A stretch of DNA of 64,000 bases from Chlamydiae bacterium RIFCSPLOWO2_12_FULL_45_20 (GTDB lineage Bacteria > Chlamydiota > Chlamydiia > Chlamydiales > SM23-39): positions 69,929 to 133,928 of the forward strand of contig MGMD01000002.1 in assembly GCA_001796285.1 (NCBI GenBank). The letters are read 5' to 3'. Positions 53,079-63,828 of this stretch are shown here, piece by piece. The position numbers and the translations under genes were made by a program. The notes beneath the pieces are model-generated. The model saw only the letters and a list, made by a program, of their open reading frames with translations, had not been told where the DNA came from and searched no databases. Within the stretch, counting starts at the first letter, position 1, and each line of letters opens with the position of its first letter.

Positions 53079-55855
53079 TTTCTCAGCTCTTTCAGTCGCG
53101 CTGCGATCTCCTCTAGCTCTTGAACCACTTGATTGAATTGCCCCTCTAGCTTTTCTACGACATGTGGCGGTGCTTTAGAGAGAAAGTCCCCGTTTCCTAA
53201 TTGATTTTTAAGGGATGTGAGCACTTTTTCCGATTTTTCCAGCTCCTTTTCAAGGCGCTTTTTTTCTTGGGCCTTTAAGGTCTCTGGGATAGGGGTCATC
53301 AGTTTGAGGGTTCCGATGATAGCGCTGGCACCAAAAAATATTGGCTCTTTGCCTACGAAATGGATGGCTCTAGTCGGAGTGAGCGTTGTAAGGATCGTTT
53401 GATTGACTTGAACCATCTGCGCGGCGTTGGATTCTGAAACAATGTAGAGCTCTGTTTTTTCATGTAAGGGAATCTTCATTTCAGCCCGAATATTCCGAAC
53501 ATGTCTGACCAGTTCAAGCATCAGGCTAAAAGAGGCTTCTATCTTCTCGTCAATGTCTCCTTCAGCAATCACAACAGGATAAGAAGATACGATACAAGCG
53601 TCTTGGGAAAGAGCTTTTATGGCTTCTTCTGTGTACGGATCACACGTTCCTTGTTTCGCGTGGGGAAATTTCTTCTTCACTAAAGAAAAAATCTCTTCCG
53701 TGATAAATGGCGAAATCGGATGCATTAGTCTAATAGCGCTCAGTAAAACAATGACAAGAAGTCGCTCTTTATTCGCTCTTACATGTCGATCGCCTGCTTT
53801 CCCAAATAAAATAGGCTTGGTAAGCTCTACATAGATAGAGCAGAAGTCATCCCAAAAAAACTCATACGCTTTTGCCGCAGCGCGGTCAAATGCGTATCTC
53901 TCAAAACTCTCATGGATCTCACGGATGGTCCGGTTAAGAACAGATAGAATCCACTTGTCCTCTAGTTGAAGAAGAGAACGATCGATTCCTGGTTCTAAGG
54001 ATTCTTCTTCGAGGTTCATCAAGACGAATCGAGCGCCATTCCAGATCTTATTCGCAAAATTCTTATACTCTTCGAAGCGGCGTAAATCTAAATCAATTTG
54101 ACGCGCATAAGTTACGCTGGAAGCAAGCGCAAAGCGCACGGCATCCGTGCCATACTCCTCAATCAGCTCCAAAGGATCGATGACATTTCCCTTGGACTTG
54201 GACATTTTTTCCCACTTCGAATAGACGTCTTGAGGCAGGGTTTCTCCTAAATCATAGGTTCTTTTTTCCCCTTTTCCTACATAATGGACGCCCGCTTGAC
54301 CCTCTCTCCAGTAAGATTTGCCGTAAATCAGACCGTGTAAAAAACTTTCCTGAAAGGGAACACTTCCCATAACGTACTCGCCCATCATAATCATTCGTGC
54401 CACCCAAAAAAAAAGAATATCATGGCCAGTAATCAAAGTGGAGGTGGGGTAAAAAGTTTTGAGATCTTCTGTCTGGCTGGGCCACCCCAGCGTGCTAAAG
54501 GGCCAAAGCGCTGAAGAAAACCAAGTGTCTAGAACATCGGGATCTTGTTTCCAAGAAGGATTGTACCCTGGAGGGTGACCTTCCCCATCATAGCAGATCA
54601 TGTCCCCATTTTCCTTGTACCAAACGGGGATTCTATGGCCCCACCAAAGTTGGCGGGAGATGCACCAGTCCCTTACATTCTCAATCCAATGGTAATAAGT
54701 CTCTTCCCAATGTTTAGGAATCAAAGAGACTCTTTTCTCTTTGACCGCAGAAATGAGCGTTTCTTTAAAATGGCTCATCTTAATAAACCACTGCTTGGAC
54801 AAGTAAGGTTGGATGACCGCTTTGGATCGGTAAGAAATGCCCACTCTTAGCTTATGTGGCTCTTTTTTGAAGCATAAGTCTTTTAAATCTTTGAGAATGG
54901 CTAGTCTTGCTTCTTCCATGGTGCGTCCCATGTAAGGACCCTCTTGGATCTTTCCATCGGGAGTCATAATGTTGAGCATAGGCAAGTTGTTTCGCCTAGC
55001 TACTTCAAAATCGTTAAAATCGTGTGCTGGAGTGATTTTAACAGCGCCCGTTCCAAAGGTTGGATCGACAAACGGGTCGGCGATGATGGGGATGATTCTT
55101 TTGGTCAGGGGCAGCTCTACCATCTGGCCAATGAATGTTTGATACTTTGGGTCTTTCGGATGAACAGCAACAGCGACGTCTCCCAACAAGGTCTCAGGTC
55201 TAGTCGTGGCAATCTCCAGGAATCCTCCGCCAATGACTGGATAGCGAATGTACCACAGATAAGAATCCCTCTCTTCATGCTCTACTTCATCGTCAGAAAG
55301 GGCCGTTTGGGTCAGAGGGTCCCAATTGACTAAATAGTCGCCTTGATAAATCAGGCCGTCTTCAAACATTTTTTTAAAACATGTTTTAACCGCCTGGTTG
55401 CAGCCTTCATCCATCGTAAACCGAAGTTTAGACCAATCACAAGAGCAGCCGAGTTTTTTGAGCTGAGAGAGGATATCTTTTTCACTTTTCTTCTTCCATT
55501 CCCAGATGTGTTCGAGAAATTCCTCTCTTGTAAAAAGGGTTCTCTTCTTGCCTGTTTTTTCATACAAATGTCTTTCTACGACAGTTTGGGTTGCAATCCC
55601 CGCATGATCCGTGCCTGGAATCCAAAGCGTTTTGCGTCCTAGCATTCGCTTCCAGCGGATGAGAATATCTTGCAGGGTGTCGACGAGGGCGTGACCCATA
55701 TGCAATACTCCCGTGACGTTGGGTGGCGGGATCACAATGCAATAGGGCTTCTGATGGGAGGACATATCAGGCTTGAAGTATCCCCCACGTTCCCAAAAAG
55801 AGTACCACTTGCTCTCGACAGATTTTGGATCAAATGATTTTGGTAATTCATCCAT
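53075..55855 (-). CDS. valS: Valyl-tRNA synthetase
   Basis: A 926-residue class Ia synthetase charging tRNA-Val. The HIGH-type motif is PNVTGVLHMGHAL (HMGH at 52-55) and the KMSKS loop is KMSKSKGNVIDP near residue 550. The editing (CP1) domain with TTRPETLLGDVAVAVHP is present. The C-terminal coiled-coil arm (KKRLEKELEKSEKVLTSLKNQLG) is intact. valS followed on the upstream side by pknD matches C. trachomatis CT302-CT301. Confidence 0.97.
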   Translation of the reverse strand: MDELPKSFDPKSVESKWYSFWERGGYFKPDMSSHQKPYCIVIPPPNVTGVLHMGHALVDTLQDILIRWKRMLGRKTLWIPGTDHAGIATQTVVERHLYEKTGKKRTLFTREEFLEHIWEWKKKSEKDILSQLKKLGCSCDWSKLRFTMDEGCNQAVKTCFKKMFEDGLIYQGDYLVNWDPLTQTALSDDEVEHEERDSYLWYIRYPVIGGGFLEIATTRPETLLGDVAVAVHPKDPKYQTFIGQMVELPLTKRIIPIIADPFVDPTFGTGAVKITPAHDFNDFEVARRNNLPMLNIMTPDGKIQEGPYMGRTMEEARLAILKDLKDLCFKKEPHKLRVGISYRSKAVIQPYLSKQWFIKMSHFKETLISAVKEKRVSLIPKHWEETYYHWIENVRDWCISRQLWWGHRIPVWYKENGDMICYDGEGHPPGYNPSWKQDPDVLDTWFSSALWPFSTLGWPSQTEDLKTFYPTSTLITGHDILFFWVARMIMMGEYVMGSVPFQESFLHGLIYGKSYWREGQAGVHYVGKGEKRTYDLGETLPQDVYSKWEKMSKSKGNVIDPLELIEEYGTDAVRFALASSVTYARQIDLDLRRFEEYKNFANKIWNGARFVLMNLEEESLEPGIDRSLLQLEDKWILSVLNRTIREIHESFERYAFDRAAAKAYEFFWDDFCSIYVELTKPILFGKAGDRHVRANKERLLVIVLLSAIRLMHPISPFITEEIFSLVKKKFPHAKQGTCDPYTEEAIKALSQDACIVSSYPVVIAEGDIDEKIEASFSLMLELVRHVRNIRAEMKIPLHEKTELYIVSESNAAQMVQVNQTILTTLTPTRAIHFVGKEPIFFGASAIIGTLKLMTPIPETLKAQEKKRLEKELEKSEKVLTSLKNQLGNGDFLSKAPPHVVEKLEGQFNQVVQELEEIAARLKELRK

Positions 55856-55891
55856 AGGAAGCTATGGTAACACTTATGGAAAAATTTCACC

Positions 55892-58348
55892 TTATTTTTT
55901 GCCTACGCAGCGGTAAAATAAGTCAATTTGTCTATGAAGTTCCTTTTTTTCCCACCAAAAGGCGTGTTCCATCCAGTCTCCGAGCTGGTTCGTAAGAAAG
56001 AGGCTTGGGAGAGCTGTGGTGGTAGGATAGCGCGTTTGAAGGGTGGTGGCAAAATGTTTTTTTGCAGCCTCCGGCCCTTGGGTCATATAGAGATACGTTC
56101 CGTAGGGAAAATGAAGAGGGGAGGATTCTTCGTGAATCGCTTGTGGGTAGCGGTCGAAAACTTCCTTGGCGCTTTCTATTTTTTTGCTGAGTAGCACATT
56201 CCACACAACGAGCATTTTTTTTCTTTTTGGTTTTTTAGGAAGAAATTTATGAAGGGCGTCTTTGGCCTCCAATTCTCGTAAGGCAGCTAGGGCATTATGA
56301 AAGAGGATCTCGTGTTCCTGAACCGTTTGGGCTATTTCAACGAGGATGGGAATTTTAGCGAGCCAAAAGGCGAGTTGGATAGCGATATTGTCGAGTCTTC
56401 TTTCAAGGCAAGGCTCGAGGAAGGGGAGCGTTTCTAAATTGGCTTCTAGGCTGTCGATGAGGTGTCTTGTGTCAGAATTTTCGAGTAGTTCTGGGATGTG
56501 GCGGATTGCGAGGAGAATGATACGGTAAGCGGCTTCTCGATTATTCAGTGTGCTTTCATGCATGCGATATACGATATGTTCTTTTAGCATGGGAAGAAGT
56601 GGGTGGGAGGGGTATTTTCGAAGGGCTAGTTCTAAGCATTTGGCTTCTTCTTCATAGTCTCCGATGGCTTCGTAAACGAGAGATTTCCCGAGGTATTCTA
56701 GCGGGGCGCCCGGTGTTCGATAAAGTTTTTCGAATTCTTTCAAGGCGAGATGGTAGAGTTTGTCATTTTGTTCTACTCGAGCTTTCTCGATGAGTGTAAG
56801 CCCTGCTCGAAATTGCGCGTCCCGTCCCTCTTTTCTGCCGGGAAAGGATTGCCCAATACGCCGATATTCGTGAAGGGCCGCGTCATAAAGCTTATTGCCT
56901 AAAAGAGCATCAGGGACAGCTAGACAGCCTACTTTGACGTTATGGGATGCATCGTAGATTTTCCATTCTTTGAGCTCGAAATTACCATCTTTATGAAGAA
57001 ATCCCAGGTGATTGCCCGCTAATGGGAGGTGGGAAGCAAAATTGAGTTTCAGATCTCCATTGACATAGAATTTAAGGTGATCCTCCATCTTCACGATATG
57101 AATATTGAGCCACTGATTGGGATGGATGAGTTTTGCCTCTTGCATCTGCACGTTATTTCGAAAGAGTTTACAAGAAGAGGGGGTAAGCCAAAGACAGTAG
57201 CCTTCTTCTAAATTATGCCTTTCTTCTGGTACGCTGAGCAAAAATCCTAAGCCTTGCCCCTCTTGGTCCAAACGCACTTGGGTTTCAATGGCCAAATTAT
57301 TGGCGAAGGCTGCCTTGGAGACCATCAATTCTGCCCACTCGGTTACGTCGATTTTGCGAGTGATAGCAACGTTTTTTGCAAGAAGGATGTTTTCTTGAAA
57401 TTCCCAATCCGTTTTCCTCTGTGGGTGAAGAGTCCCTGCTAAGATCCACTCGGGGCGGCCTTCAATAAAGCTTTTGATTTCTGCAATGAGCGCTTCCACG
57501 CTGTTGTATCTTTCCGATGGTTTGGGGGCTAAGCATTTATGACACACATTGGAAAGGTGGTGGGGGATTTCCCGGTAAGGGGCCATTTCAATGGGGTCGA
57601 TCAATTTTTCCAAAGGGGCGTTTTTGCGAAAATCAGCCAGGGTTTTTCTTTGAAATGGGAGTTCTAGAGTCAGCATTTGGTAGAGGATGACCCCGAGTGC
57701 ATAAAGATCTGTTTGAATAGAAGACGATTCTCCAAAGAGTCTCTCTGGGGCCATATAGGCTAAGGTTCCTGTGATTTTTCCAGGTTTTGTCAAATCTTTG
57801 CCAGGGGACAAGATTTCTGGAAGAGGCTCTTCTTTTTCGATTTTATCTAAAAACTCTGCGATGCCCCAATCTAGGATCATCACTTCACCATATTTTCCCA
57901 AGATGATGTTCTCAGGTTTCAAATCGCGATGGATGATCCCTTTTGCGTGAGTATAGGCCGTTGCTTCGCACACTTGCAGAAACACTCTAGCCAACGAAGC
58001 AAAAGAATGCCTTTCTCCTTTTTCTTCGCGGGCGGCTTTCAAGATTTGTCTTAGCGTTTCGCCCTCTACGTAGGGCATTGTGTAGTAGATAATCTCAGCC
58101 CCTGTTTCGATGGATAGGATGGGGACGATGGATGGATGAGACAACACGCTGGCTATGTGGGCTTCTCGGAGAAATCGAGATTGGATAATTTTATTTTCTT
58201 TTAGCTCTGGACGGATTCTTTTAAGGGCCACCTGTCTTCTAAGCTTTGGATCTTCTGCTAAAAACACTTCTCCCATGCCCCCCCGCCCTAGGTCTTGGAG
58301 AATGGCATAAGGGCCGATCTGTTTTGGTGTTTTTTCTACTTTTCTCAT
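55892..58348 (-). CDS. pknD: Serine/threonine protein kinase PknD
   Basis: An 818-residue Hanks-type kinase. The N-terminal kinase domain (about 12-290) has GRGGMGEVFLAED, VALKRI (ATP Lys), HRDLKPENIILG, then DWG for DFG and GTLAYMAPE. The middle (about 300-480) has a LamG/concanavalin-like look (KFYVNGDLKLNFASHLPLAGNHLGFL). The C-terminal half is TPR-like helical. It is shorter than C. trachomatis PknD (~930 residues). PknD phosphorylates itself and PknB in that species. No membrane helix is evident. The divergent spacer to trpS contains a 42-bp palindrome. Confidence 0.93.
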   Translation of the reverse strand: MRKVEKTPKQIGPYAILQDLGRGGMGEVFLAEDPKLRRQVALKRIRPELKENKIIQSRFLREAHIASVLSHPSIVPILSIETGAEIIYYTMPYVEGETLRQILKAAREEKGERHSFASLARVFLQVCEATAYTHAKGIIHRDLKPENIILGKYGEVMILDWGIAEFLDKIEKEEPLPEILSPGKDLTKPGKITGTLAYMAPERLFGESSSIQTDLYALGVILYQMLTLELPFQRKTLADFRKNAPLEKLIDPIEMAPYREIPHHLSNVCHKCLAPKPSERYNSVEALIAEIKSFIEGRPEWILAGTLHPQRKTDWEFQENILLAKNVAITRKIDVTEWAELMVSKAAFANNLAIETQVRLDQEGQGLGFLLSVPEERHNLEEGYCLWLTPSSCKLFRNNVQMQEAKLIHPNQWLNIHIVKMEDHLKFYVNGDLKLNFASHLPLAGNHLGFLHKDGNFELKEWKIYDASHNVKVGCLAVPDALLGNKLYDAALHEYRRIGQSFPGRKEGRDAQFRAGLTLIEKARVEQNDKLYHLALKEFEKLYRTPGAPLEYLGKSLVYEAIGDYEEEAKCLELALRKYPSHPLLPMLKEHIVYRMHESTLNNREAAYRIILLAIRHIPELLENSDTRHLIDSLEANLETLPFLEPCLERRLDNIAIQLAFWLAKIPILVEIAQTVQEHEILFHNALAALRELEAKDALHKFLPKKPKRKKMLVVWNVLLSKKIESAKEVFDRYPQAIHEESSPLHFPYGTYLYMTQGPEAAKKHFATTLQTRYPTTTALPSLFLTNQLGDWMEHAFWWEKKELHRQIDLFYRCVGKK

Positions 58349-58404
58349 AGTGTTTGAAAGTCATGCCATAAGGCACTAGAAATAGGCGAGTGTTTTTTAT
58401 TAAA

Positions 58405-58446
58405 AAGATATTTACCAAGAGTCGATCGACTCTTGGCAAATATCTT
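58405..58446. promoter_or_regulatory. 42-bp near-perfect palindrome between pknD and trpS
   Basis: Two 21-base arms meet at 58425/58426 (AAGATATTTACCAAGAGTCGA and its reverse complement) with one mismatch and no loop. It lies 56 bases before the pknD start and 23 before the trpS start, so it could be a shared operator or a hairpin in the trpS leader. No T-tract follows. Confidence 0.7.
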
Positions 58447-58463
58447 AAACCCTTGTACCATAG

Positions 58464-59473
<1,010 letters not shown>

Positions 59474-59474
<1 letters not shown>

Positions 59475-59636
59475 TACCATTTGCGAGAAATAAATTCATA
59501 AATTAGGGCTGGGTAACGTGGCAGATTTGAATGGTCGTTTTGCAGCTCATGTTTTTAAACATGAGCAAGAAAGGATCGTTCAAAGATGACATGTTATACG
59601 GCCCTAATTTATGAATTTATTTCTCGCAAATGGTAT
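59474..59636 (+). mobile_element. 163-bp palindromic MITE-like element, copy B
   Basis: The same 163 bases as 33943-34105, in the same orientation, with the same TAA on each side of the TACC...GGTA core. The left TAA is the stop codon of trpS, so insertion left the protein intact. The element sits between the 3' ends of trpS and the convergent MFS gene. Confidence 0.88.
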
Positions 59637-59638
59637 AA

Positions 59639-61033
59639 CTACTCTTTTTTTAACCGTAGTCGAACCAAAATAGCTCCTAAAAGGACAAGTGCGGCAAACA
59701 AGATATTAAATTCGATTGCGCTGTGAAAAGCTGGAAGGAAGGATGTGTGTGTCTCTGTCGCATGAAACACAGCTGTGCTGGCAGCCAAGAGAATCGATCC
59801 CACAAGGTTCCAAAGGGTAAAAATCATTCCCATAGCTGCCCCGATTTCGTGAGGGGCAATGACTTGATTAGCTGCTGTCATCGTTGCGGCATTACTTAAA
59901 CCCCAGTTGATGCCCAGTAAAAAGAAGGGTAAAACTAGAAAAATTAAAGGAGTTTCTAACTGAAGGAAACGATGAAGAACGACAGCAAGAAAGGCGATTA
60001 AGTTTGAAACAAAAAGAAGGTTGGCAATTCCAAACCATTTCTCTAATCGGTTAAATGAGAAAGAGATGATCACTTGCGCAGCAGGTATAATGGCGATAAG
60101 AAGTCCAATCAAGAAGGGCGATAGCTTGCGAAGAATGCGTAGATATAAAGGATCAAAGAACATAAAAACCGTAGAAACCACACCACCAAAGGCGCAGCTC
60201 AGGGCAGCTAAAATAATGAGTTTTTTCTTGAAAATGTGGAGATCTAGAAGAGAATGTTTAGAACGAGCATCTAAGATCAACAAAACAACCAAAGCAATGA
60301 CTCCCAATCCAAGCCAGATCCATGTTCCTGTTGAATCCCAGCTGCTTTGTGCTCCAGAAATAATGCCATAGAGCAAAGATCCCAAGCCAAGGATTAAAAG
60401 AACAAGACCTATCCAATCAATTCGGGTCGACGGTGTGTTATGAGAATGTCCTTTCAGGCTAAAAGAACAAGCGCTTAGGCCGATACCGATGAGAGGAAGA
60501 TTGATCCAAAACACCCATCTCCATCCAAGAAGAGCGATTAAGATACCTCCTAAAAATGGACCGATCATTAATCCGAACCCAGTTACACCTGCATAGATGC
60601 TAATGGCACGTATCCTTTCCTTTTCTGGAAAGACATTCGATAGTAAAGCGGTAGAAGCGACTAAGATTGCTGAAGCGCCGAGAGACTGCATTCCTCGAAA
60701 TAGAACTAAGAATTTTGTATTTGGGCTTAAGCCAGCACCAAAAGCCGCGATCGCAAATAGAACTACTCCTGCATAAAAAATCTTTTTTCGTCCCCAGAGA
60801 TCAGCAAACTTACCAAGTGCGATTAAAGTCATGCTGAGAACCATTGTAAAGATATTTGCAACCCATTGCAGTTGAAGAATATTTGCATTGAGCGCAGTTT
60901 GAATGAAGGGCAGAGCGGTATTCACGATTGTAGCGTCTAGAAAAGCTGTAAATGCAAGTAGGCAAACTCCGAGAAGTGCCCACCATTTGTAGCGAAATCG
61001 ATTATCCATAATCATTAGTCTTGCATCAATCAT
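59639..61033 (-). CDS. MFS exporter, 14-helix DHA2 (EmrB/QacA) family
   Basis: A 464-residue major facilitator. Membrane spans run through almost the whole length; the pattern fits the 14-span DHA2 drug:H+ antiporters. Motif A is seen as GKFADLWGRKKIFYAG between spans 2 and 3, motif D1-like FLDATIVNTALPFI in span 1 and motif C-like GFGLMIGPFLGGIL in span 5. It probably exports drugs or toxic metabolites. The start is uncertain: ATGs at 61033, 61015 and 61009 are all in frame and none has a clear ribosome site. The stop lies two bases from the MITE end. Confidence 0.88.
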   Translation of the reverse strand: MIDARLMIMDNRFRYKWWALLGVCLLAFTAFLDATIVNTALPFIQTALNANILQLQWVANIFTMVLSMTLIALGKFADLWGRKKIFYAGVVLFAIAAFGAGLSPNTKFLVLFRGMQSLGASAILVASTALLSNVFPEKERIRAISIYAGVTGFGLMIGPFLGGILIALLGWRWVFWINLPLIGIGLSACSFSLKGHSHNTPSTRIDWIGLVLLILGLGSLLYGIISGAQSSWDSTGTWIWLGLGVIALVVLLILDARSKHSLLDLHIFKKKLIILAALSCAFGGVVSTVFMFFDPLYLRILRKLSPFLIGLLIAIIPAAQVIISFSFNRLEKWFGIANLLFVSNLIAFLAVVLHRFLQLETPLIFLVLPFFLLGINWGLSNAATMTAANQVIAPHEIGAAMGMIFTLWNLVGSILLAASTAVFHATETHTSFLPAFHSAIEFNILFAALVLLGAILVRLRLKKE

Positions 61034-61348
61034 CAGGGAAATTGCAAGCTAGAATTTCTTAAAATCAAAATTGCTTTGAATCATTTCGGTCTCAAGTATA
61101 TGTTGTTGATACAAGTGAATCGAATGGCATTTTTAGCTCGACTTTGTACATTTTTTGGACGAAGCTGCCGAGAGAGGCAAAATCCAGCTTAAGAAATTTC
61201 ACAGGAATGGTATATTTTACCCTTCCGAGAAAATTTATTATGCTGGGTGCAGCATCTCTCGACAGATGAGTTCAAAAAATGTACAAAGTCGAGTTTAGAG
61301 CTTTAAAGAAAGTTCTGATCAACGTTTGCTTCTTTGCGTAGGTGAGTT
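61034..61348. other. 315-base divergent spacer holding a palindromic element
   Basis: No gene is visible. About half of the spacer is the 157-bp imperfect palindrome at 61137-61293. The remainder is AT-rich and must carry the promoters for the divergent MFS and ABC genes, which I cannot place. Confidence 0.6.
61137..61293. repeat. 157-bp imperfect palindrome, second MITE-like family
   Basis: The terminal 24 bases CTCGACTTTGTACATTTTTT(G)... recur inverted at 61270-61293 with one mismatch. Pairing continues inward with interruptions (CGAGAGA, CCAGC, AAATTT, GGAA-GGTA) to a centre near 61215. There is no coding capacity. It differs in sequence from the 163-bp element but has the same design. 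A 20-base core (61194-61213) recurs at 14672-14691. Confidence 0.7.
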
Positions 61349-63130
61349 ATGAGTCAAAAAATGGTCTCCTACAAAGAGTTAATTGGTTTTTTTGGGACAT
61401 TCATCCGAAGGCAAAAGTGGACGTTTTTCTCTACTCTCACTCAGGATTGTCTAAATTGTTTGGATTCCCTTCTATGGCCGTTTATCTTGCGATGGGTGAT
61501 TGATATTTTCACTCAAAATGAAGTGAACCGTGCCTTAGCATGGAAGTCTCTTCAAGCGCCGATTATTGTAAGCATCTGTGTGATTATTTTTTTCGAAATC
61601 AACTCTCGTACCATGGGTTTCCTCATGGCAAGGGCTATCCCACGGCTGCAAGCTGACATTCGCATGACTATGTTTAACCACATTCAAGAGCATTCTCCTC
61701 ACTATTTCAATGAACGGTTTGCTGGTAGTTTGGCCAATAAAATCACAGATATGACTACTTCAGTGGAATCGATCATCCAACAATTATTTTGGCCTATTGT
61801 CTCATCCATTGCCACATCGCTCTTAGGCGCGATTTTCCTTTGGTTCGTACATCCAATCCTTGCTGGAATTTTGATTTTATGGGTCATTATCCACCTTGGC
61901 ATCTGCTTAATGTTCAGTAGGACATGTGATCTCTATGAACATCGGCATGGGGAATCACGTAGCACGCTGATTGGAAAAATCGTCGATAGCCTGACCAATT
62001 ACTTTGCCGTTAACTTGTTCTACCGCTTTAGACATGAAAAAGGCGCATTACTTCCCTTTCAGAACGAAGAGGAGAAAACCAATGTTTCTGCCAGAAGATA
62101 CGTCGAAAAAATGCGCAGTGTCACATCGTTTTTCTATGCTACTATCTGCTTTTTAGGAATCAATGGATTTGTCATCTATTTATGGCTTCATCATCAAATC
62201 ACCACTGGTGAAGTCGCTCAAGTGGTTGGCACCATGTGGAATATAGCAGCAATCATGTGGGCGGTCGGTGGGGCTTTACCCGTCTTTTTCCAATCTATTG
62301 GAATCGCTAAACAGGCCTATTCTGTGATGCTTGACCCCCAAGACATGGGAGACAAGTCTGATGCCAAAGAGTTAAAGATCCAAACTGGCGAAATTATTTT
62401 TGACAATGTGTCATTCCATTATGGAGAAAAAAAGCTGTTCTCCAATAAACATGCTCATATCCGCGGTGGAGAAAAAGTGGGATTGGTTGGCTTTACAGGG
62501 GCGGGAAAGTCGACATTTATTAGCCTCATTTTACGATTTTTCCCATTACGTAGCGGCAAAATCCTGATTGATGGGCAGGACATAGAAAATGTTACCCTAG
62601 AATCATTGCGACGCCAAATTGCATTGATCCCCCAAGATCCTTCGCTGTTTCACAGAACACTACGTGAAAACATATCCTATGGGAAGCCTGAAGCAACAGA
62701 AGCAGAGATTTTTGCCGCTGCCAAATTGGCGCACTGCGATGAATTTATTCGCAACATTCCAACTGGTTATGAAGCAAAGGTGGGTGAAAGAGGAACAAAA
62801 CTATCGGGGGGAGAAAAGCAAAGAATAGCAATCGCCAGAGCCATTCTGGTAGATGCTCCCATTCTCATTTTGGATGAGGCTACTTCATCTTTGGATTCTG
62901 TGACGGAAAAATACATTCAAGATAGTCTGCAGAAACTCATGCAGAATCGAACTACTATTGTGATCGCACACCGTCTTTCAACACTCTCTCGGATGGATCG
63001 CATCTTGGTTTTCGATCAAGGGAAGATTGTGGAGGAAGGAACTCATACTGTTCTAATGAGCAAAGATGGCCTGTATGCCAAAATGTGGAATATGCAGGTA
63101 GGAGGCTTTTTGCCTGAGGCATCAATATGA
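61349..63130 (+). CDS. ABC exporter, fused membrane and ATPase domains
   Basis: A 593-residue half-transporter of the MsbA/MDR type. A six-helix membrane domain (about 20-330) is followed by an ATPase domain with Walker A GFTGAGKS (~380-387), Q-loop IPQDPSLF, signature LSGGEKQ, Walker B ILILDEATSS and the H-loop AHRLST. It should work as a homodimer exporting lipids, peptides or drugs. It is divergent from the MFS exporter gene. No accessory protein is adjacent, and the substrate is unknown. Confidence 0.9.
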   Translation: MSQKMVSYKELIGFFGTFIRRQKWTFFSTLTQDCLNCLDSLLWPFILRWVIDIFTQNEVNRALAWKSLQAPIIVSICVIIFFEINSRTMGFLMARAIPRLQADIRMTMFNHIQEHSPHYFNERFAGSLANKITDMTTSVESIIQQLFWPIVSSIATSLLGAIFLWFVHPILAGILILWVIIHLGICLMFSRTCDLYEHRHGESRSTLIGKIVDSLTNYFAVNLFYRFRHEKGALLPFQNEEEKTNVSARRYVEKMRSVTSFFYATICFLGINGFVIYLWLHHQITTGEVAQVVGTMWNIAAIMWAVGGALPVFFQSIGIAKQAYSVMLDPQDMGDKSDAKELKIQTGEIIFDNVSFHYGEKKLFSNKHAHIRGGEKVGLVGFTGAGKSTFISLILRFFPLRSGKILIDGQDIENVTLESLRRQIALIPQDPSLFHRTLRENISYGKPEATEAEIFAAAKLAHCDEFIRNIPTGYEAKVGERGTKLSGGEKQRIAIARAILVDAPILILDEATSSLDSVTEKYIQDSLQKLMQNRTTIVIAHRLSTLSRMDRILVFDQGKIVEEGTHTVLMSKDGLYAKMWNMQVGGFLPEASI

Positions 63131-63185
63131 GAAGATGTGAATGGACGAGTTTTTCGCCGTCAACAGATAAATCGAGTTAAACGTC

Positions 63186-63764
63186 CTAAACAATTGTTAT
63201 ATCGAAGGTGCGAAGTAGCCCCGCAGCTTCTGGAAAAGAGAATTTTGCCTTCTTGATTTTATTCGTCCGCAGATCGATATCATATTGCGTGCTACTAGAA
63301 AAGTCTGCGTTGCATAAGTCGCAATTGTGAAAAATAGTTCCTGACAAATCGACGCCATCGAAATCGACGCCTTTCAATATCGTATTTGTGAAGTGGTTGT
63401 CTTTTAATTTGCTGCCTTTAAAAGAGCTGTTTTTCATGTTGAGATCGGAGAAGTTGCAGTATTGCAGCAGGCAGTTCTTAAAATTTGCAGAGAAAATTAT
63501 CTTTTCGCATTTGAAGAATTCGGCTCCGACAATCTTGCAATCTGAAAATTGGACATCCTGTAGCCGGCAGCCCTCCAGCTTTACAAGACTAAAATTGCAA
63601 TTCGATAAGGTGCATGAGCAGAATTTTGCATTCCGCAGAACAGCCTGAGAGAAATCGCAGCTATTAAAGGCGCAGCTTGTGAAAGAACGGTTTTCCAGGT
63701 TTTTCTTGGAAAAGCTCTCAGACTGGATTGTCTGTCCGTCGATATTTTGTTCTATTTCAGGCAT
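63186..63764 (-). CDS. Pentapeptide-repeat protein
   Basis: A 192-residue protein made of A(D/N)LXX-type five-residue repeats with Phe or Leu at the centre: SFTSC AFNSC DFSQA, CNFSD LNMKN SSFKG SKLKD and GVDFDGVDLSGTIF. These fold as a square right-handed beta-helix. McbG and Qnr proteins of this kind bind DNA gyrase and give quinolone or microcin resistance. A length of ~190 and the terminal helical cap (FPEAAGLLRTFDI) fit that group, but a resistance role is inference. Cysteine is frequent in the repeats. Confidence 0.85.
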   Translation of the reverse strand: MPEIEQNIDGQTIQSESFSKKNLENRSFTSCAFNSCDFSQAVLRNAKFCSCTLSNCNFSLVKLEGCRLQDVQFSDCKIVGAEFFKCEKIIFSANFKNCLLQYCNFSDLNMKNSSFKGSKLKDNHFTNTILKGVDFDGVDLSGTIFHNCDLCNADFSSSTQYDIDLRTNKIKKAKFSFPEAAGLLRTFDITIV

Positions 63765-63828
63765 TTAGCAGCCCAATTAACATTAGACCTCTTGTTTAAG
63801 TAGTGGATAGCTGTATACCAAATGTGAC

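Noticed and set aside
58405-58446. T-box riboswitch in front of trpS
   Set aside because: The palindrome lacks the T-box consensus, a specifier loop and a terminator/antiterminator pair, and the leader is too short.
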